A stretch of 64,000 nt of DNA from an uncultured Alphaproteobacteria bacterium (GCA_902521325.1 CABYRE010000005.1:1-64000); one strand, 5' to 3'; shown: positions 10,121 through 19,866, numbered from the stretch's first letter. The notes: a model not told the origin generated them from the letters alone. Made by a program: numbers and translations.

Positions 10121-10912
10121 TTATTCTTTCCAGTTTGGCTCTCTTTTTTCTAAAAAAGCTTCAATACCTTCCTTGGAATCATCATGTAACATATTTTCCG
10201 TCATTACATTTGAAGTAAAAGTATATGCGTCTTCTAAACTCATATCTTTTTGTTTGTAAAAAGCTTCTTTACCAATTTTAATAGTATTAAAAGATTTAGA
10301 CGATATTTTTTTAGCAATTTGAAATACATTTTCTTTTAAACTATCTTCTTTAAAGACATCATTTATTAAGCCAATCCTTAATGCTTTATTTGCATCTATA
10401 AGATCTCCAGTGAGAAGCATTTCCATTGCTTGCTTTTTACCTACAGTTCTTGATAATGGAACCATTGGTGTAGAACAAAATAATCCAATATTAACGCCAG
10501 GAGTTGCATATTTTGCTCTACTACTTGAGTAAGCTAAATCACAGCTAGAAATTAACTGACACCCTGCTGCACTAGCTATACCATCAACCATAGCTATAAC
10601 TGGCTTATTATTTTTATTAATCATCAGCATAAGTTGAGAGCACATTTGAAATATTTTTTTAAAATAGCTTTCACCTTTGTCATTTTGCAATCTTTGTGAA
10701 TTTAAATCTTTCAAATTATGTCCTGCACAAAAAATATTACCTTTTGATGATAAAATAATTACTTTTACTTCATTATCTTTATCAGCAATATCTAGCGCTG
10801 ATGTTAATTCATTGATCATGTTTTCGCTTAAAGTATTTTGGTTTTTTTGATCATTAAGAATAATATTAAAAATATTATTATTTTTTTTGTTTAATATTAG
10901 ATTAAAATTCAT
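10121..10912 (-). CDS. Enoyl-CoA hydratase/isomerase family protein
   Basis: Crotonase fold motifs: ILSSKGNIFCAGHNLKDL, VDGIASAAGCQLISSCDLAYSS. Confidence 0.9.
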   Translation of the reverse strand: MNFNLILNKKNNNIFNIILNDQKNQNTLSENMINELTSALDIADKDNEVKVIILSSKGNIFCAGHNLKDLNSQRLQNDKGESYFKKIFQMCSQLMLMINKNNKPVIAMVDGIASAAGCQLISSCDLAYSSSRAKYATPGVNIGLFCSTPMVPLSRTVGKKQAMEMLLTGDLIDANKALRIGLINDVFKEDSLKENVFQIAKKISSKSFNTIKIGKEAFYKQKDMSLEDAYTFTSNVMTENMLHDDSKEGIEAFLEKREPNWKE

Positions 10913-11359
10913 TTAATTGATTTGAATCTCAACATCTTTAGATAATGAATTAGCGATAAAACAATACTTATGAGATCTCTCTTTCATCTTTTTCATTTCT
11001 TCATCAGAAATAGTAAAATTATCTTCAAATACTATAGCTGGATTTAGTTCTATTTTGTTTACGTACATTCTTCCCTCTGCATTTTTTCCTAAATAAGAAA
11101 TTGCTTTATCTTTATAATTAATAACTGGCCATTTCATTTTTGCAGCTAAAGCTAAGAATGTCATCATAAAACAACTACTTACAGCTGCAGCTAGTTTTTG
11201 TTCTGGATTAATATTAGTTTCACTTCCTCCATAATCTGGAGATGATCCCGCATCAATAGATACATTTTCGTTAAGTATTACTGTATGATCAGTTAAATAC
11301 TTTCCAAATTCGAGTTTTTGATCTCCTAATTTCCACTTTAATTCGATTGAGTGACTCAT
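10913..11359 (-). CDS. OsmC family protein
   Basis: GGSETNINPEQKLAAAVSSCFMMTFLALAAKMKW; internal Met (MSHSIELKW) at 11359 avoids overlap with the upstream gene. Confidence 0.85.
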   Translation of the reverse strand: MSHSIELKWKLGDQKLEFGKYLTDHTVILNENVSIDAGSSPDYGGSETNINPEQKLAAAVSSCFMMTFLALAAKMKWPVINYKDKAISYLGKNAEGRMYVNKIELNPAIVFEDNFTISDEEMKKMKERSHKYCFIANSLSKDVEIQIN

Positions 11360-11360
11360 T

Positions 11361-12482
11361 TTAAGAATAATTAAAAGGAAGTGAACACACTTTACCTTTT
11401 CTCTCAATATTGTCTGGTGTTAATACAATAACATCCTGCCCATCATTCCAATAATCTCTATCAACCATTGAAAGCCCAATATTGGTTTTTAAAAATGGTG
11501 AATAAATACCAGAGGTGATATTACCAATTTGAAATCTATTTTTTGAGTATACAGGAAAAGGTATTGTGCACGGAGGAGTCGGGGACCCATCAAAAGTAAT
11601 TCCTTTTATTTTTTTTTCTATTCCATTTTTTATTATTTTTTTTAGGGCATTTTTTCCAATGAAATCATGAGATAAATTTCTACAATAATTATCAAAACCA
11701 CATTCAATTGGATTATTTTCTAAAGTAAATTCATTACCATAAGATAATAAACCACCTTCTATTCTATCAATTAAATTTGGACATCCAGGTGAAATATTAA
11801 AATCTTTTCCTGCTTCCCAAATAGTTTCCCAAAGTTTTTTTCCTAAACTAAAACCTTTAAAATAAATCTCAAAACCATCTTGTTTGCTATATCCTGATCT
11901 TGCAATTATCTGCTTTGTTCCTTCAAATTCAAAAAAAGAAAAATGAAAGAATTTTAATTTTTTTATTTTCTCTCCAAATATTGAAGACATTAATTTTTCA
12001 GATTTTGGACCTTGAATTGCTAGAGGGTAAATATCTGGCTCTATAATATCAACTTTAAATTTTCTTCCTACAGCCAATCCTTTTGCCCAAAGAAGAACAT
12101 CTGAGTCTGCAACTGATAGCCAATATTTATTTTCACTTAATTTTAAAAGTACAGGATCGTTTATCATCCCTGCATTTTCATCAATCATTGGATAATAGTA
12201 ACATTTACCAATAGGCATATCTTTTATTGATCTTGGAGACATGAGTTGTATTAATTTTGTAGCATCTTCTCCTATTATTTGAACCTGTCGTTGACATGAA
12301 ACATCCCAAATTTGAGTATTTTTAGATAAGTGCCAATAATCTTCTTCTACTGTTGCTTTATATGATTTTGGAAGAAGCATATGATTAACTACAGTAAAAC
12401 CACTTACACCAGCCTCAATTACTTTCTCGGTATAGGGAGTCCTCCTAATACGTCTAGACATGTTTAATCCTGAATTACTCAT
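11361..12482 (-). CDS. GcvT/aminomethyltransferase-family protein, DMSP demethylase (DmdA)-like
   Basis: RRIRRTPYTEKVIEAGVSGFTVVNHMLLPKSY...WDVSCQRQVQI...GCPNLIDRIEGGLLSYGNEFTLENNPIECGF resembles DmdA from memory; start trimmed to MSNSGLN at 12482. Confidence 0.75.
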   Translation of the reverse strand: MSNSGLNMSRRIRRTPYTEKVIEAGVSGFTVVNHMLLPKSYKATVEEDYWHLSKNTQIWDVSCQRQVQIIGEDATKLIQLMSPRSIKDMPIGKCYYYPMIDENAGMINDPVLLKLSENKYWLSVADSDVLLWAKGLAVGRKFKVDIIEPDIYPLAIQGPKSEKLMSSIFGEKIKKLKFFHFSFFEFEGTKQIIARSGYSKQDGFEIYFKGFSLGKKLWETIWEAGKDFNISPGCPNLIDRIEGGLLSYGNEFTLENNPIECGFDNYCRNLSHDFIGKNALKKIIKNGIEKKIKGITFDGSPTPPCTIPFPVYSKNRFQIGNITSGIYSPFLKTNIGLSMVDRDYWNDGQDVIVLTPDNIERKGKVCSLPFNYS

Positions 12483-12483
12483 T

Positions 12484-12819
12484 TTATTTCGACCACCATA
12501 TTGAGTATCCATTTGGAGAAACAATTAAAGGTATGTGATATTTTTTAAGAGGATCTTTCATTTTAAATTTAACACTTATTGAATTAATCATTTCACTAGT
12601 ATTTCTAAAATATTTACCAGAATTAATTATCATTTCATAATCACTTTCACAATCTTCTTTCGTTAATTCAAATTCTTTAAGCATTCTTCCAGAGCTATCT
12701 GTTTTATCTTCTAGAAATACAACTTTGTTATTATTATTTACTTTATAAATAACAATTTCTACATCACTTGCATGCGTACCATCTATTGAGTTTAGTAAAT
12801 GTGTAGAAAAAATTGCCAT
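12484..12819 (-). CDS. Transthyretin-like / 5-hydroxyisourate hydrolase-like protein with atypical C-terminus
   Basis: STHLL N-terminal motif, TDSSGRML, KYHIPLIVSPNGYSIWWSK; canonical terminal YRGS not present. Confidence 0.75.
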   Translation of the reverse strand: MAIFSTHLLNSIDGTHASDVEIVIYKVNNNNKVVFLEDKTDSSGRMLKEFELTKEDCESDYEMIINSGKYFRNTSEMINSISVKFKMKDPLKKYHIPLIVSPNGYSIWWSK

Positions 12820-12822
12820 AAC

Positions 12823-14565
12823 CTACTCTATAGAAGCTTTATCTCTTTTATCACTAACTGCAGCAACTATTGGACTTATGACACCTTTAGCCTTAACATT
12901 TACACACGCAGTTTTACCACTTTCTAAAGCTCTTTTTAAAGCAGGGCCTAAATCTTCTCTTTTATTAACTAATTCTCCATGCCCTCCAAAACCTTCAAAA
13001 ATTGAATGAAATGGAATATCTCTAAAATCAGTTGCAAAGTGTTTCCCACTTTCAAATAACCTTTCTTGTTGTTGAGAAATACAGTCAAGACCTCCATTGT
13101 TATCTATAACCACAACAATAGGCTTTTTTTCTTGAAATGCAGCTTCAATTGATAATCCCCCAGATAAAAATGCACCATCTCCACTTATTAAAACAACATT
13201 AGATTTAGGATTCAGATTTTTTGCTGATATTGCAAAAGGAACTCCAACACCTAACATACTGAAAGTACCTGGATGTAATATTCCTCCAAGTTTTTTACCT
13301 TTTGATCCAGCAATATTAATTGCAATCTCAGACCAGAAATGTGTGTTTCCACCATCAATAACTAACCAATCATTTTCAGTTAATTCTTCTTGAACATCTA
13401 AAGCTAACTGAAGAGGATGAATTTTCCCACCATTTTTTTTCGTCTCTTCAGTTTCTTCATTTAATTCATCTAATGTTTTATCAATCCAATTTTTTTTCTC
13501 TTTTTTATTTTTATCAAACCATTTATTATTTAATTTCCATTTACTATTTTTCTTTAATTCTACGAGTTTATCCAAAAAGACTCCAGGATCACAAAGTAAA
13601 TTAATATCTGCAGCTCTATTTAATTCTATTTCTTCATGTGATCCATTAATACAAACAAGCTTTGTGCTTTTTGGAAAAAGTGGAGGATTACCAAAATTCA
13701 TTTGATTATCAAGACGTGCACCAATCATTAGAACCAAATCTGATTCATTGAGAGCCATCTTTGATGGGGGGTATTGATGAATATCTGCTAGACCCATATA
13801 TGTATCTGCCTCTTCCCCTAAAAGTTTTTGATGGTATGGTATATTAAATATTGGAATATTTAATTCAAATCCAGCTTGCTCTAATTTTTTTTCTGCACTA
13901 GACCACCAAACTCCATGCCCTCCAATAAAAACTGGTTTTTTAGCATTAATTGCAAGATCAAATATTTCATTTAAACTCTCAGGATCAGGCCAAGCTTTGG
14001 CAAATGGTATTTTTTGATGAGTAAATGGTCTTTCTTCTAAACCAGCATCATCTGCAAATGATGAAAACATTATATCTACTGGCACACTTAAATGTACTGC
14101 ACCTGGGTAACCATTTGTTGCAATTCTATAAGCTTTATCTACGAACTCTCTTATTCTATTGCCATCTGTTATGCTAGCACTGTATTTTGTTAAAGGTGCT
14201 GCAATAGACACATCATCTATTTCCTTAAAACCACCTGCTCCTTGTCTTTTTAAGCTACTTGATCCAGTTATAAAAATAACAGGTGATCTTTCACCCCAAG
14301 CTTCCATCATTGAAGGTACTGCATTTGCAAAACCTTCGGGTCCTACAATACAAACGGATGGTTTTCTTGATATTCTAGTGTGACCATCAGCTAAATGACC
14401 AGCAATTTGTTCATGAGGACAATTAATTACATTAATTTGACACTCCATAAATCCTTCGAGTGCCGGATTACAAAAACCTCCAGAAAGTGTAAAAACATTA
14501 TCAATACCTTTGTCTCTAAGAGCTCTTGCAACTAATGCCCCACCTCTAATCTTTTTGTTTCCCAT
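12823..14565 (-). CDS. Thiamine pyrophosphate-dependent enzyme (acetolactate synthase / 2-hydroxyacyl-CoA lyase-like)
   Basis: GGALVARALRDKGIDNVFTLSGG N-term; HEQIAGHLADGHTRISRKPSVCIVGPEG; TPP motif ISGDGAFLSGGLSIEAAFQEKKPIVVVIDNNGG. Confidence 0.88.
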   Translation of the reverse strand: MGNKKIRGGALVARALRDKGIDNVFTLSGGFCNPALEGFMECQINVINCPHEQIAGHLADGHTRISRKPSVCIVGPEGFANAVPSMMEAWGERSPVIFITGSSSLKRQGAGGFKEIDDVSIAAPLTKYSASITDGNRIREFVDKAYRIATNGYPGAVHLSVPVDIMFSSFADDAGLEERPFTHQKIPFAKAWPDPESLNEIFDLAINAKKPVFIGGHGVWWSSAEKKLEQAGFELNIPIFNIPYHQKLLGEEADTYMGLADIHQYPPSKMALNESDLVLMIGARLDNQMNFGNPPLFPKSTKLVCINGSHEEIELNRAADINLLCDPGVFLDKLVELKKNSKWKLNNKWFDKNKKEKKNWIDKTLDELNEETEETKKNGGKIHPLQLALDVQEELTENDWLVIDGGNTHFWSEIAINIAGSKGKKLGGILHPGTFSMLGVGVPFAISAKNLNPKSNVVLISGDGAFLSGGLSIEAAFQEKKPIVVVIDNNGGLDCISQQQERLFESGKHFATDFRDIPFHSIFEGFGGHGELVNKREDLGPALKRALESGKTACVNVKAKGVISPIVAAVSDKRDKASIE

Positions 14566-14566
14566 C

Positions 14567-15730
14567 TTAATACTTTATATCCTTAAAAAATTTCTCTGCT
14601 ATAATTTTTTTATCAACTTCATTTATATTGGTTAATCCTACTAAGCCAAGATTTGTACTTAACTCCTCTTTAATTAAGTTGATAATTCTTCGAAGACCTC
14701 TTGAACCATCTGCGCCAATGGCATACATTAGAGGTCTGCCAAACATAACAAAATCAGCTCCCAGAGCTAATGCACGTAAAATATCACTACCACTTCTAAT
14801 ACCACTATCAAAAAGTATTGGAAAATCATCTCCCAAAGATTTTCGAATTAATGGTAAAGCATTAATAGAAGCAGTAGCACTATCTAATTGCCTTCCACCA
14901 TGATTAGATACTTGAATTGCATCAGCACCAGCTTCTTTAATTTTTAAAGCATCTTCAGAATTCATTACACCTTTGATTATTAATTTTCCTTTCCATGTGT
15001 CCCTAACTCTTTTTAGAGTATTCCAATCAGTTGCTCCTCTACTTTCTTTTCGTCGAAAAATTTGATCACCGCTATTAGAAGTAACATAATTCATTGGTTT
15101 TGGTGCTCCTTTTAATAAAGTTGTTAAACTCCATTGAGGATGTAGTGCAAAATCTAAAAATTGTTTTGGACCTATTTTAAAAGGATAACCAAAACCATTT
15201 CTGTCATCTCTAGCTCTTCTTGAAAGAATAGGCACATCAACAGTAAGAATTAAAACTTTGTATCCAATATTTTCTGCTCTTTTTAATAATTCCATAATAA
15301 ATTCTTCACTTTGAAAAATATATATCTGCATCCATGAATTACCTTCTGAAAAAGTAAACATATCTTCAAGTGTTGTACTAGATGCCATTGAAACACATGT
15401 TGGAATATTATTATACGCACTTTCTTTTGCTATCATTTTATCTGCTTCAGGCCATGAAAGATTTGTCATTCCCATTGGAGCAAATCCAAATGGATAATTA
15501 AAATCAAAATCAAATATTTTTTTACTTAAATTTCTATTTTCGACATTTCTAAAAACTTTAGGTTCAAGTCTAATTTGATCTAATGCTGTACTATTAATTT
15601 CTGCAAGTTTATCATCTCCTGATGCTCCATCAATAAAATCAAAAACTAATTTTGGTAATCTTTTTTTAGATAATCTTATTGCATCATCTATTGTATGGAT
15701 TTTAGTGCTAGGTTTAATGAGATCTTTCAT
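14567..15730 (-). CDS. FMN-dependent alpha-hydroxy acid dehydrogenase/oxidase
   Basis: PFGFAPMGMTNL; KGVMNSEDALKIKEAGADAIQVSNHGGRQLD; DSGIRSGSDILRALALGADFVMFGRP. Confidence 0.92.
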   Translation of the reverse strand: MKDLIKPSTKIHTIDDAIRLSKKRLPKLVFDFIDGASGDDKLAEINSTALDQIRLEPKVFRNVENRNLSKKIFDFDFNYPFGFAPMGMTNLSWPEADKMIAKESAYNNIPTCVSMASSTTLEDMFTFSEGNSWMQIYIFQSEEFIMELLKRAENIGYKVLILTVDVPILSRRARDDRNGFGYPFKIGPKQFLDFALHPQWSLTTLLKGAPKPMNYVTSNSGDQIFRRKESRGATDWNTLKRVRDTWKGKLIIKGVMNSEDALKIKEAGADAIQVSNHGGRQLDSATASINALPLIRKSLGDDFPILFDSGIRSGSDILRALALGADFVMFGRPLMYAIGADGSRGLRRIINLIKEELSTNLGLVGLTNINEVDKKIIAEKFFKDIKY

Positions 15731-15778
15731 TTTAATATTTGTATTCTAATACAATTTATAATTCTATTATAAAATATA

Positions 15779-17020
15779 TTAGTTTTTTGAAATACCCTTC
15801 CAAGGTATTGGGCTGGACGGAATATTTTCTTTTAAACCTCTTTGTATATCGCCTTTCTTATCATACATTGGTAAAGTACAGATTTCACCTTTTTGCAAAC
15901 TACCATCATCACAACTAACATCTACTATTGTTCCTGGTCCAAATTCTGCTTGATCCATATGAACTATAGCAACACCACAAACTTGAAATGGCGACCATGT
16001 ACTTGAAGTTACAATTCCAATTTTTTTATTTTTAATAGAAATTTCAGAATCAACTAATGCAAAACTATTTTCCACTCTCATACCCCATGTTAAACAATCT
16101 TTGCTTGCTTTTAGTAAATAATCTCTTCCAATAAAATCCTCTTTATTAAAATCTATAAATTTTCCTAATCCAACAGCAAATGGAGATCTATCACTTGTAA
16201 AATCTCTCCCAGCAGATAACAGACCTGCCTCAATCCTTCTACATCTAAATCCTGGTGAGGCTGTTAGGATCATTCCCATTTCTTCACCTTTTCTTAATAT
16301 TAAGTCTCCAATTTTTTTAGAATCATTTTGTGGTCTTAAATAAATTTCCCAACCCAGTTCATTCGTAAAACCTGTTCTACTTATAATTACTTCTTCTGAA
16401 GCAATTGAAGTTTCAATCCAATCAAAGTAATTAAAATTATTTTTTAATGATTGATCAACAAGTTTTTCTAATAGTTTCAGAGATTTAGGGCCTTGTATTT
16501 GACTGACCCAAACATTCGGATCTTTAATTTCAACATCTAAATTTTTCGAATGAGCTTTGTACCAACTATATAAATGTCCATCACCTTGTGCAAACCAAAA
16601 TTTATTTTTTTCTAATCTCAATAATAATCCATCTGAAATCATTCCTCCATCATGGTAGCAAGCAAATTGATAAGAACATCGTCCAATTTTTACTTTTGAA
16701 ATATCTCTAGGAAATATTTGTTGAAGTAAATTTTCAGCATCTGGACCTGAGATTTCGTAAGGATGCTCACCCGTATGACGTAAAATTATTTCTTGTCTAG
16801 CCTTCCAATACATTTCATCTGCTGTAGCATGAGATAATTTTTCAAGCGTAAATCTCCCATCAGCGTAGTTAGTATATTCTGGGTTAAGTGGTAACTCTTG
16901 ATATGTAAGAGGATGTATTTTCATGGGTCTAGCCAAATCTAGAGATCTACCAGTTTCTTTAATAACTGGCTTTACAACAAATCTGTAATTTTTAACTAAA
17001 TCTCCCATAAAATTATTCAA
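15779..17020 (-). CDS. GcvT-family aminomethyltransferase-like protein
   Basis: ISGPDAENLLQQIFPRDISKVKIGRCSYQFACYHDGGMISDGLLLRL; SRTGFTNELGWEIYL; CRRIEAGLLSAGRDFT. Confidence 0.85.
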   Translation of the reverse strand: MNNFMGDLVKNYRFVVKPVIKETGRSLDLARPMKIHPLTYQELPLNPEYTNYADGRFTLEKLSHATADEMYWKARQEIILRHTGEHPYEISGPDAENLLQQIFPRDISKVKIGRCSYQFACYHDGGMISDGLLLRLEKNKFWFAQGDGHLYSWYKAHSKNLDVEIKDPNVWVSQIQGPKSLKLLEKLVDQSLKNNFNYFDWIETSIASEEVIISRTGFTNELGWEIYLRPQNDSKKIGDLILRKGEEMGMILTASPGFRCRRIEAGLLSAGRDFTSDRSPFAVGLGKFIDFNKEDFIGRDYLLKASKDCLTWGMRVENSFALVDSEISIKNKKIGIVTSSTWSPFQVCGVAIVHMDQAEFGPGTIVDVSCDDGSLQKGEICTLPMYDKKGDIQRGLKENIPSSPIPWKGISKN

Positions 17021-17048
17021 TTTATCACAAAATAATGAAAAAAAAATT

Positions 17049-17972
17049 TTAAAATATATTCTTTATAGCTTCAATATGTCGTGGCTTAACTTCACAGCAT
17101 CCACCTACTAGAGTAACACCTTTATTTAAAGAATTTAAAACAAATTTTTTATATTTTTCTTCTCCAAATTCTTCATTTCTAGTTCCAAGTAATTCAACAG
17201 GATCAATATAATCGTAATGACCCTCAAAACCTTCTGAATTGAATTCATTTTTATCACTAGTAGGGAGTTGTTTAAATAAATTCATTTTGTACCCAAAAGG
17301 AAGCTTTTGTTTATTGAATATAGGAATACTTAAATTAATGATTTCAGGTGATACGCATGCTGATAATATACCACAACAGTTAAAATTTTGAATAGTTTCA
17401 AATAGTTTATCAAGACTTTCTCCAGATGGTAATTTTCCATCATAACGTAAGTGCACACCTACAAGAACCTGTTTATTAAATTCTTTTGAAGCCTCTAAGG
17501 CAATTTTTATTTCTTTAATTGAACACAAAACATCTAAGTAAAATATATCTACGTAATCTCTTAATATTTTTGTAATTTCGTGAAAATAATTAAACATTGT
17601 TTCATCAGTTTCAAAATGTATAGGCGAATATGTATTACCTTGATTTGGTAATGAGCCAGCAACAATAACATTTTTATCACTTTCATTTTTTGCTTTTAAT
17701 GCAAGTGCTCCAGCAGATCTTATTCCAAATTCAAACTTATCAAGTAAGTTATATTTTTTTAATAGCCTCCTTCTAACACTAAAATTTGAAGTAACGATTA
17801 ATTGTGATCCTGCATTTATAAATTTTTTATGCATATCTACGACCATTGAGTGATTATTTTCATTTAATAAAGCTTGTGCAGACCAAAGATCACCAGTTGT
17901 TTTTAAACCCATTTCCATTAAAGTTTGTCCGGAACCTCCATCAAAGAGGTATTTCTTATTTTTTAAAAACAT
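17049..17972 (-). CDS. Homocysteine S-methyltransferase family protein
   Basis: DGGSGQTLMEMG N-term; C-terminal VTLVGGCCEVKPRHIEAI zinc-binding GGCC motif. Confidence 0.88.
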   Translation of the reverse strand: MFLKNKKYLFDGGSGQTLMEMGLKTTGDLWSAQALLNENNHSMVVDMHKKFINAGSQLIVTSNFSVRRRLLKKYNLLDKFEFGIRSAGALALKAKNESDKNVIVAGSLPNQGNTYSPIHFETDETMFNYFHEITKILRDYVDIFYLDVLCSIKEIKIALEASKEFNKQVLVGVHLRYDGKLPSGESLDKLFETIQNFNCCGILSACVSPEIINLSIPIFNKQKLPFGYKMNLFKQLPTSDKNEFNSEGFEGHYDYIDPVELLGTRNEEFGEEKYKKFVLNSLNKGVTLVGGCCEVKPRHIEAIKNIF

Positions 17973-17997
17973 TTTTTTGAAAGATTAGTAGAAATTG

Positions 17998-18021
17998 TGT
18001 GGCGCATTTAAATGCGCCACA
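17998..18021 (-). terminator. Perfect 24-nt palindrome just after the SBP stop codon; candidate attenuator/RNA-stabilising hairpin
   Basis: TGTGGCGCATTTAAATGCGCCACA; 15 nt downstream of the SBP stop on the minus strand and before the next operon gene; weak following U-tract. Confidence 0.6.
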
Positions 18022-18036
18022 AAGAAAATTAAAATT

Positions 18037-19665
18037 TTATGCAAACCACCAACGTTCAGAAAGTTTGTTTCCATCACTTTCCCAGTTACCAGCAACATCT
18101 TCACCGTGAGCAAGTTTTTTAGAACCAGCACCAACATATTGGTTAAATGCATAAACAATTGCACCACCATCGTAGTTACAAAGAGCTTGAGCTTCCCAGT
18201 ACATTGATTTTCTTTTTTCTGCATCAAGTTCAGATCTAGCACCTCTAACAAGTTCATTAAAACGAACAGTTGAATCAGTTTGAACCAGATTACCCCAAGC
18301 AGCTTCATTCCACTCAGTATCATCTGTAAATGCAGCAGACCACATCATATCTTCTGTAGGTCTTCCACCCCAAGAACTCATACTGAAACCTTTAGTGTTC
18401 CATACGTTACTCCAGTAACCATCTTCAGGCTCTTTTTTAACTCGAAGATCGATACCACATTCTTGAGCAGATGCTGCTATCAAGTTAGTTGCATCTGTAC
18501 AACCTGCATAAGGAACCTCAGAAGTACTAATTTCAATTGGTCCGCTTACACCAGATTTTTTCCAGTGATAAGAAGCTTTATCAGCATCGAACTCTCTCTG
18601 CTCTAAAGCATTATTATGATATGGGTGAGCAGTAGAGATCGGGTGATCATTACCCACTGTTCCATATCCTAGCATTATCTTATCAACAATTTCTTGCCTT
18701 TTGATTGCAAACTTCATTGCCATACGAACATCAAAATTATCAAATGGTGGCACGTTTAATCTCATAGGAGCTGTATAGTGCGCATATCCTGATGCTGCAG
18801 TAATTTCAACATTTGGATCTCTTGTTAATAAATTTGCAGTTCTTAAGTCAACACCGTTCATCCAGTCTATTTCACCATTTAATAATGCTGCTTGTCTGGT
18901 AGCTGGATCATTAATTCCGATTACTTCAACTGAATCAAAGTGTGCAACACTATCACCTTTGAAATAATTTGGATTTCTTTTTCCAAATTTTGCTCCAACA
19001 CCTGGATTGAATTCATCCATAATATATGGACCAGTTCCAATAGTAGATTGAGCATCAACAACCCCATCTTTTGTTGGTTTAATCATAATGTGATAATCAG
19101 TAGTTATTGCAGGCCAGTCAGCATTTGCACCTTTTAGCTTAAAAATAACTCTGTCATTTCCATCAGCAGAAATAGTTTCAATTTGAGATAACAATCCACC
19201 TGCTGCCGAAGCGGTATCTGGATTCATGTGATACTGATAGTTGAGTACAACATCTTCTGCAGTCATTGATTTTCCATTATGGAATTCAACACCCTTGCGA
19301 AGATTATATACCCAAGTTTGAGCATCATCAGATTCAATTGACTCAGCAAGCTCTCCAACAATAGTATGATCTGAATCAACAACTGTTAAACAGTTTTGAT
19401 ATGACCAAGCTGTAGCTTGCATGAATGAACTTTGATAAGTAGCGGGATCAAGTGTATCTGTAGTATCAGCTGCACCATTAGCCCATCTTAAATGTCCACC
19501 TTTTTTTGGAGTAGCAGCAACAGCTTTATCAGCGAGTGATAGAGCTATTGGCAGAGTTACACCAGTAGCAAGGACAGACATCATGAACTGTCTTCTGTCG
19601 ATAAGCCCTTTTGTAAGCTTTGAAGACTGTTCTTCAATGTATTTGTCTATTTTCTTATTTTTCAT
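18037..19665 (-). CDS. ABC transporter substrate-binding protein, family 5 (peptide/opine/nickel type), twin-arginine-like signal
   Basis: DRRQFMMSVLATGVTLPIALSLADKAVAATPKKGGHLRWA; SBP_bac_5-like body; ATG at 19665 preceded by GGGAGGA. Confidence 0.9.
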   Translation of the reverse strand: MKNKKIDKYIEEQSSKLTKGLIDRRQFMMSVLATGVTLPIALSLADKAVAATPKKGGHLRWANGAADTTDTLDPATYQSSFMQATAWSYQNCLTVVDSDHTIVGELAESIESDDAQTWVYNLRKGVEFHNGKSMTAEDVVLNYQYHMNPDTASAAGGLLSQIETISADGNDRVIFKLKGANADWPAITTDYHIMIKPTKDGVVDAQSTIGTGPYIMDEFNPGVGAKFGKRNPNYFKGDSVAHFDSVEVIGINDPATRQAALLNGEIDWMNGVDLRTANLLTRDPNVEITAASGYAHYTAPMRLNVPPFDNFDVRMAMKFAIKRQEIVDKIMLGYGTVGNDHPISTAHPYHNNALEQREFDADKASYHWKKSGVSGPIEISTSEVPYAGCTDATNLIAASAQECGIDLRVKKEPEDGYWSNVWNTKGFSMSSWGGRPTEDMMWSAAFTDDTEWNEAAWGNLVQTDSTVRFNELVRGARSELDAEKRKSMYWEAQALCNYDGGAIVYAFNQYVGAGSKKLAHGEDVAGNWESDGNKLSERWWFA

Positions 19666-19866
19666 TTGTCCTCCCTTATAATTGAACAAAAACCTAAGAT
19701 TTTTGTTCATAATTTCTAGAAATTTAACAAAAAACAAACTTAAGTTAATATATAAAAACATATATAACGGTTAAATTCAACGTATAAATTATTAATTTTA
19801 GCTTGTATGTTGACCTAAATTAGACAAAACTTTAAGAATTAAAATTGTATCTTTAAGGAGGGCAAC

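Noticed and set aside
17973-18036. SAM/glycine-type riboswitch ahead of the homocysteine methyltransferase gene
   Set aside because: The gap is 64 nt and dominated by the palindrome; no recognisable aptamer architecture
17985-18323. 112-aa minus-strand ORF overlapping the end of the SBP gene
   Set aside because: Alternate frame of the SBP coding sequence; low-complexity L/M/V-rich translation and no family resemblance
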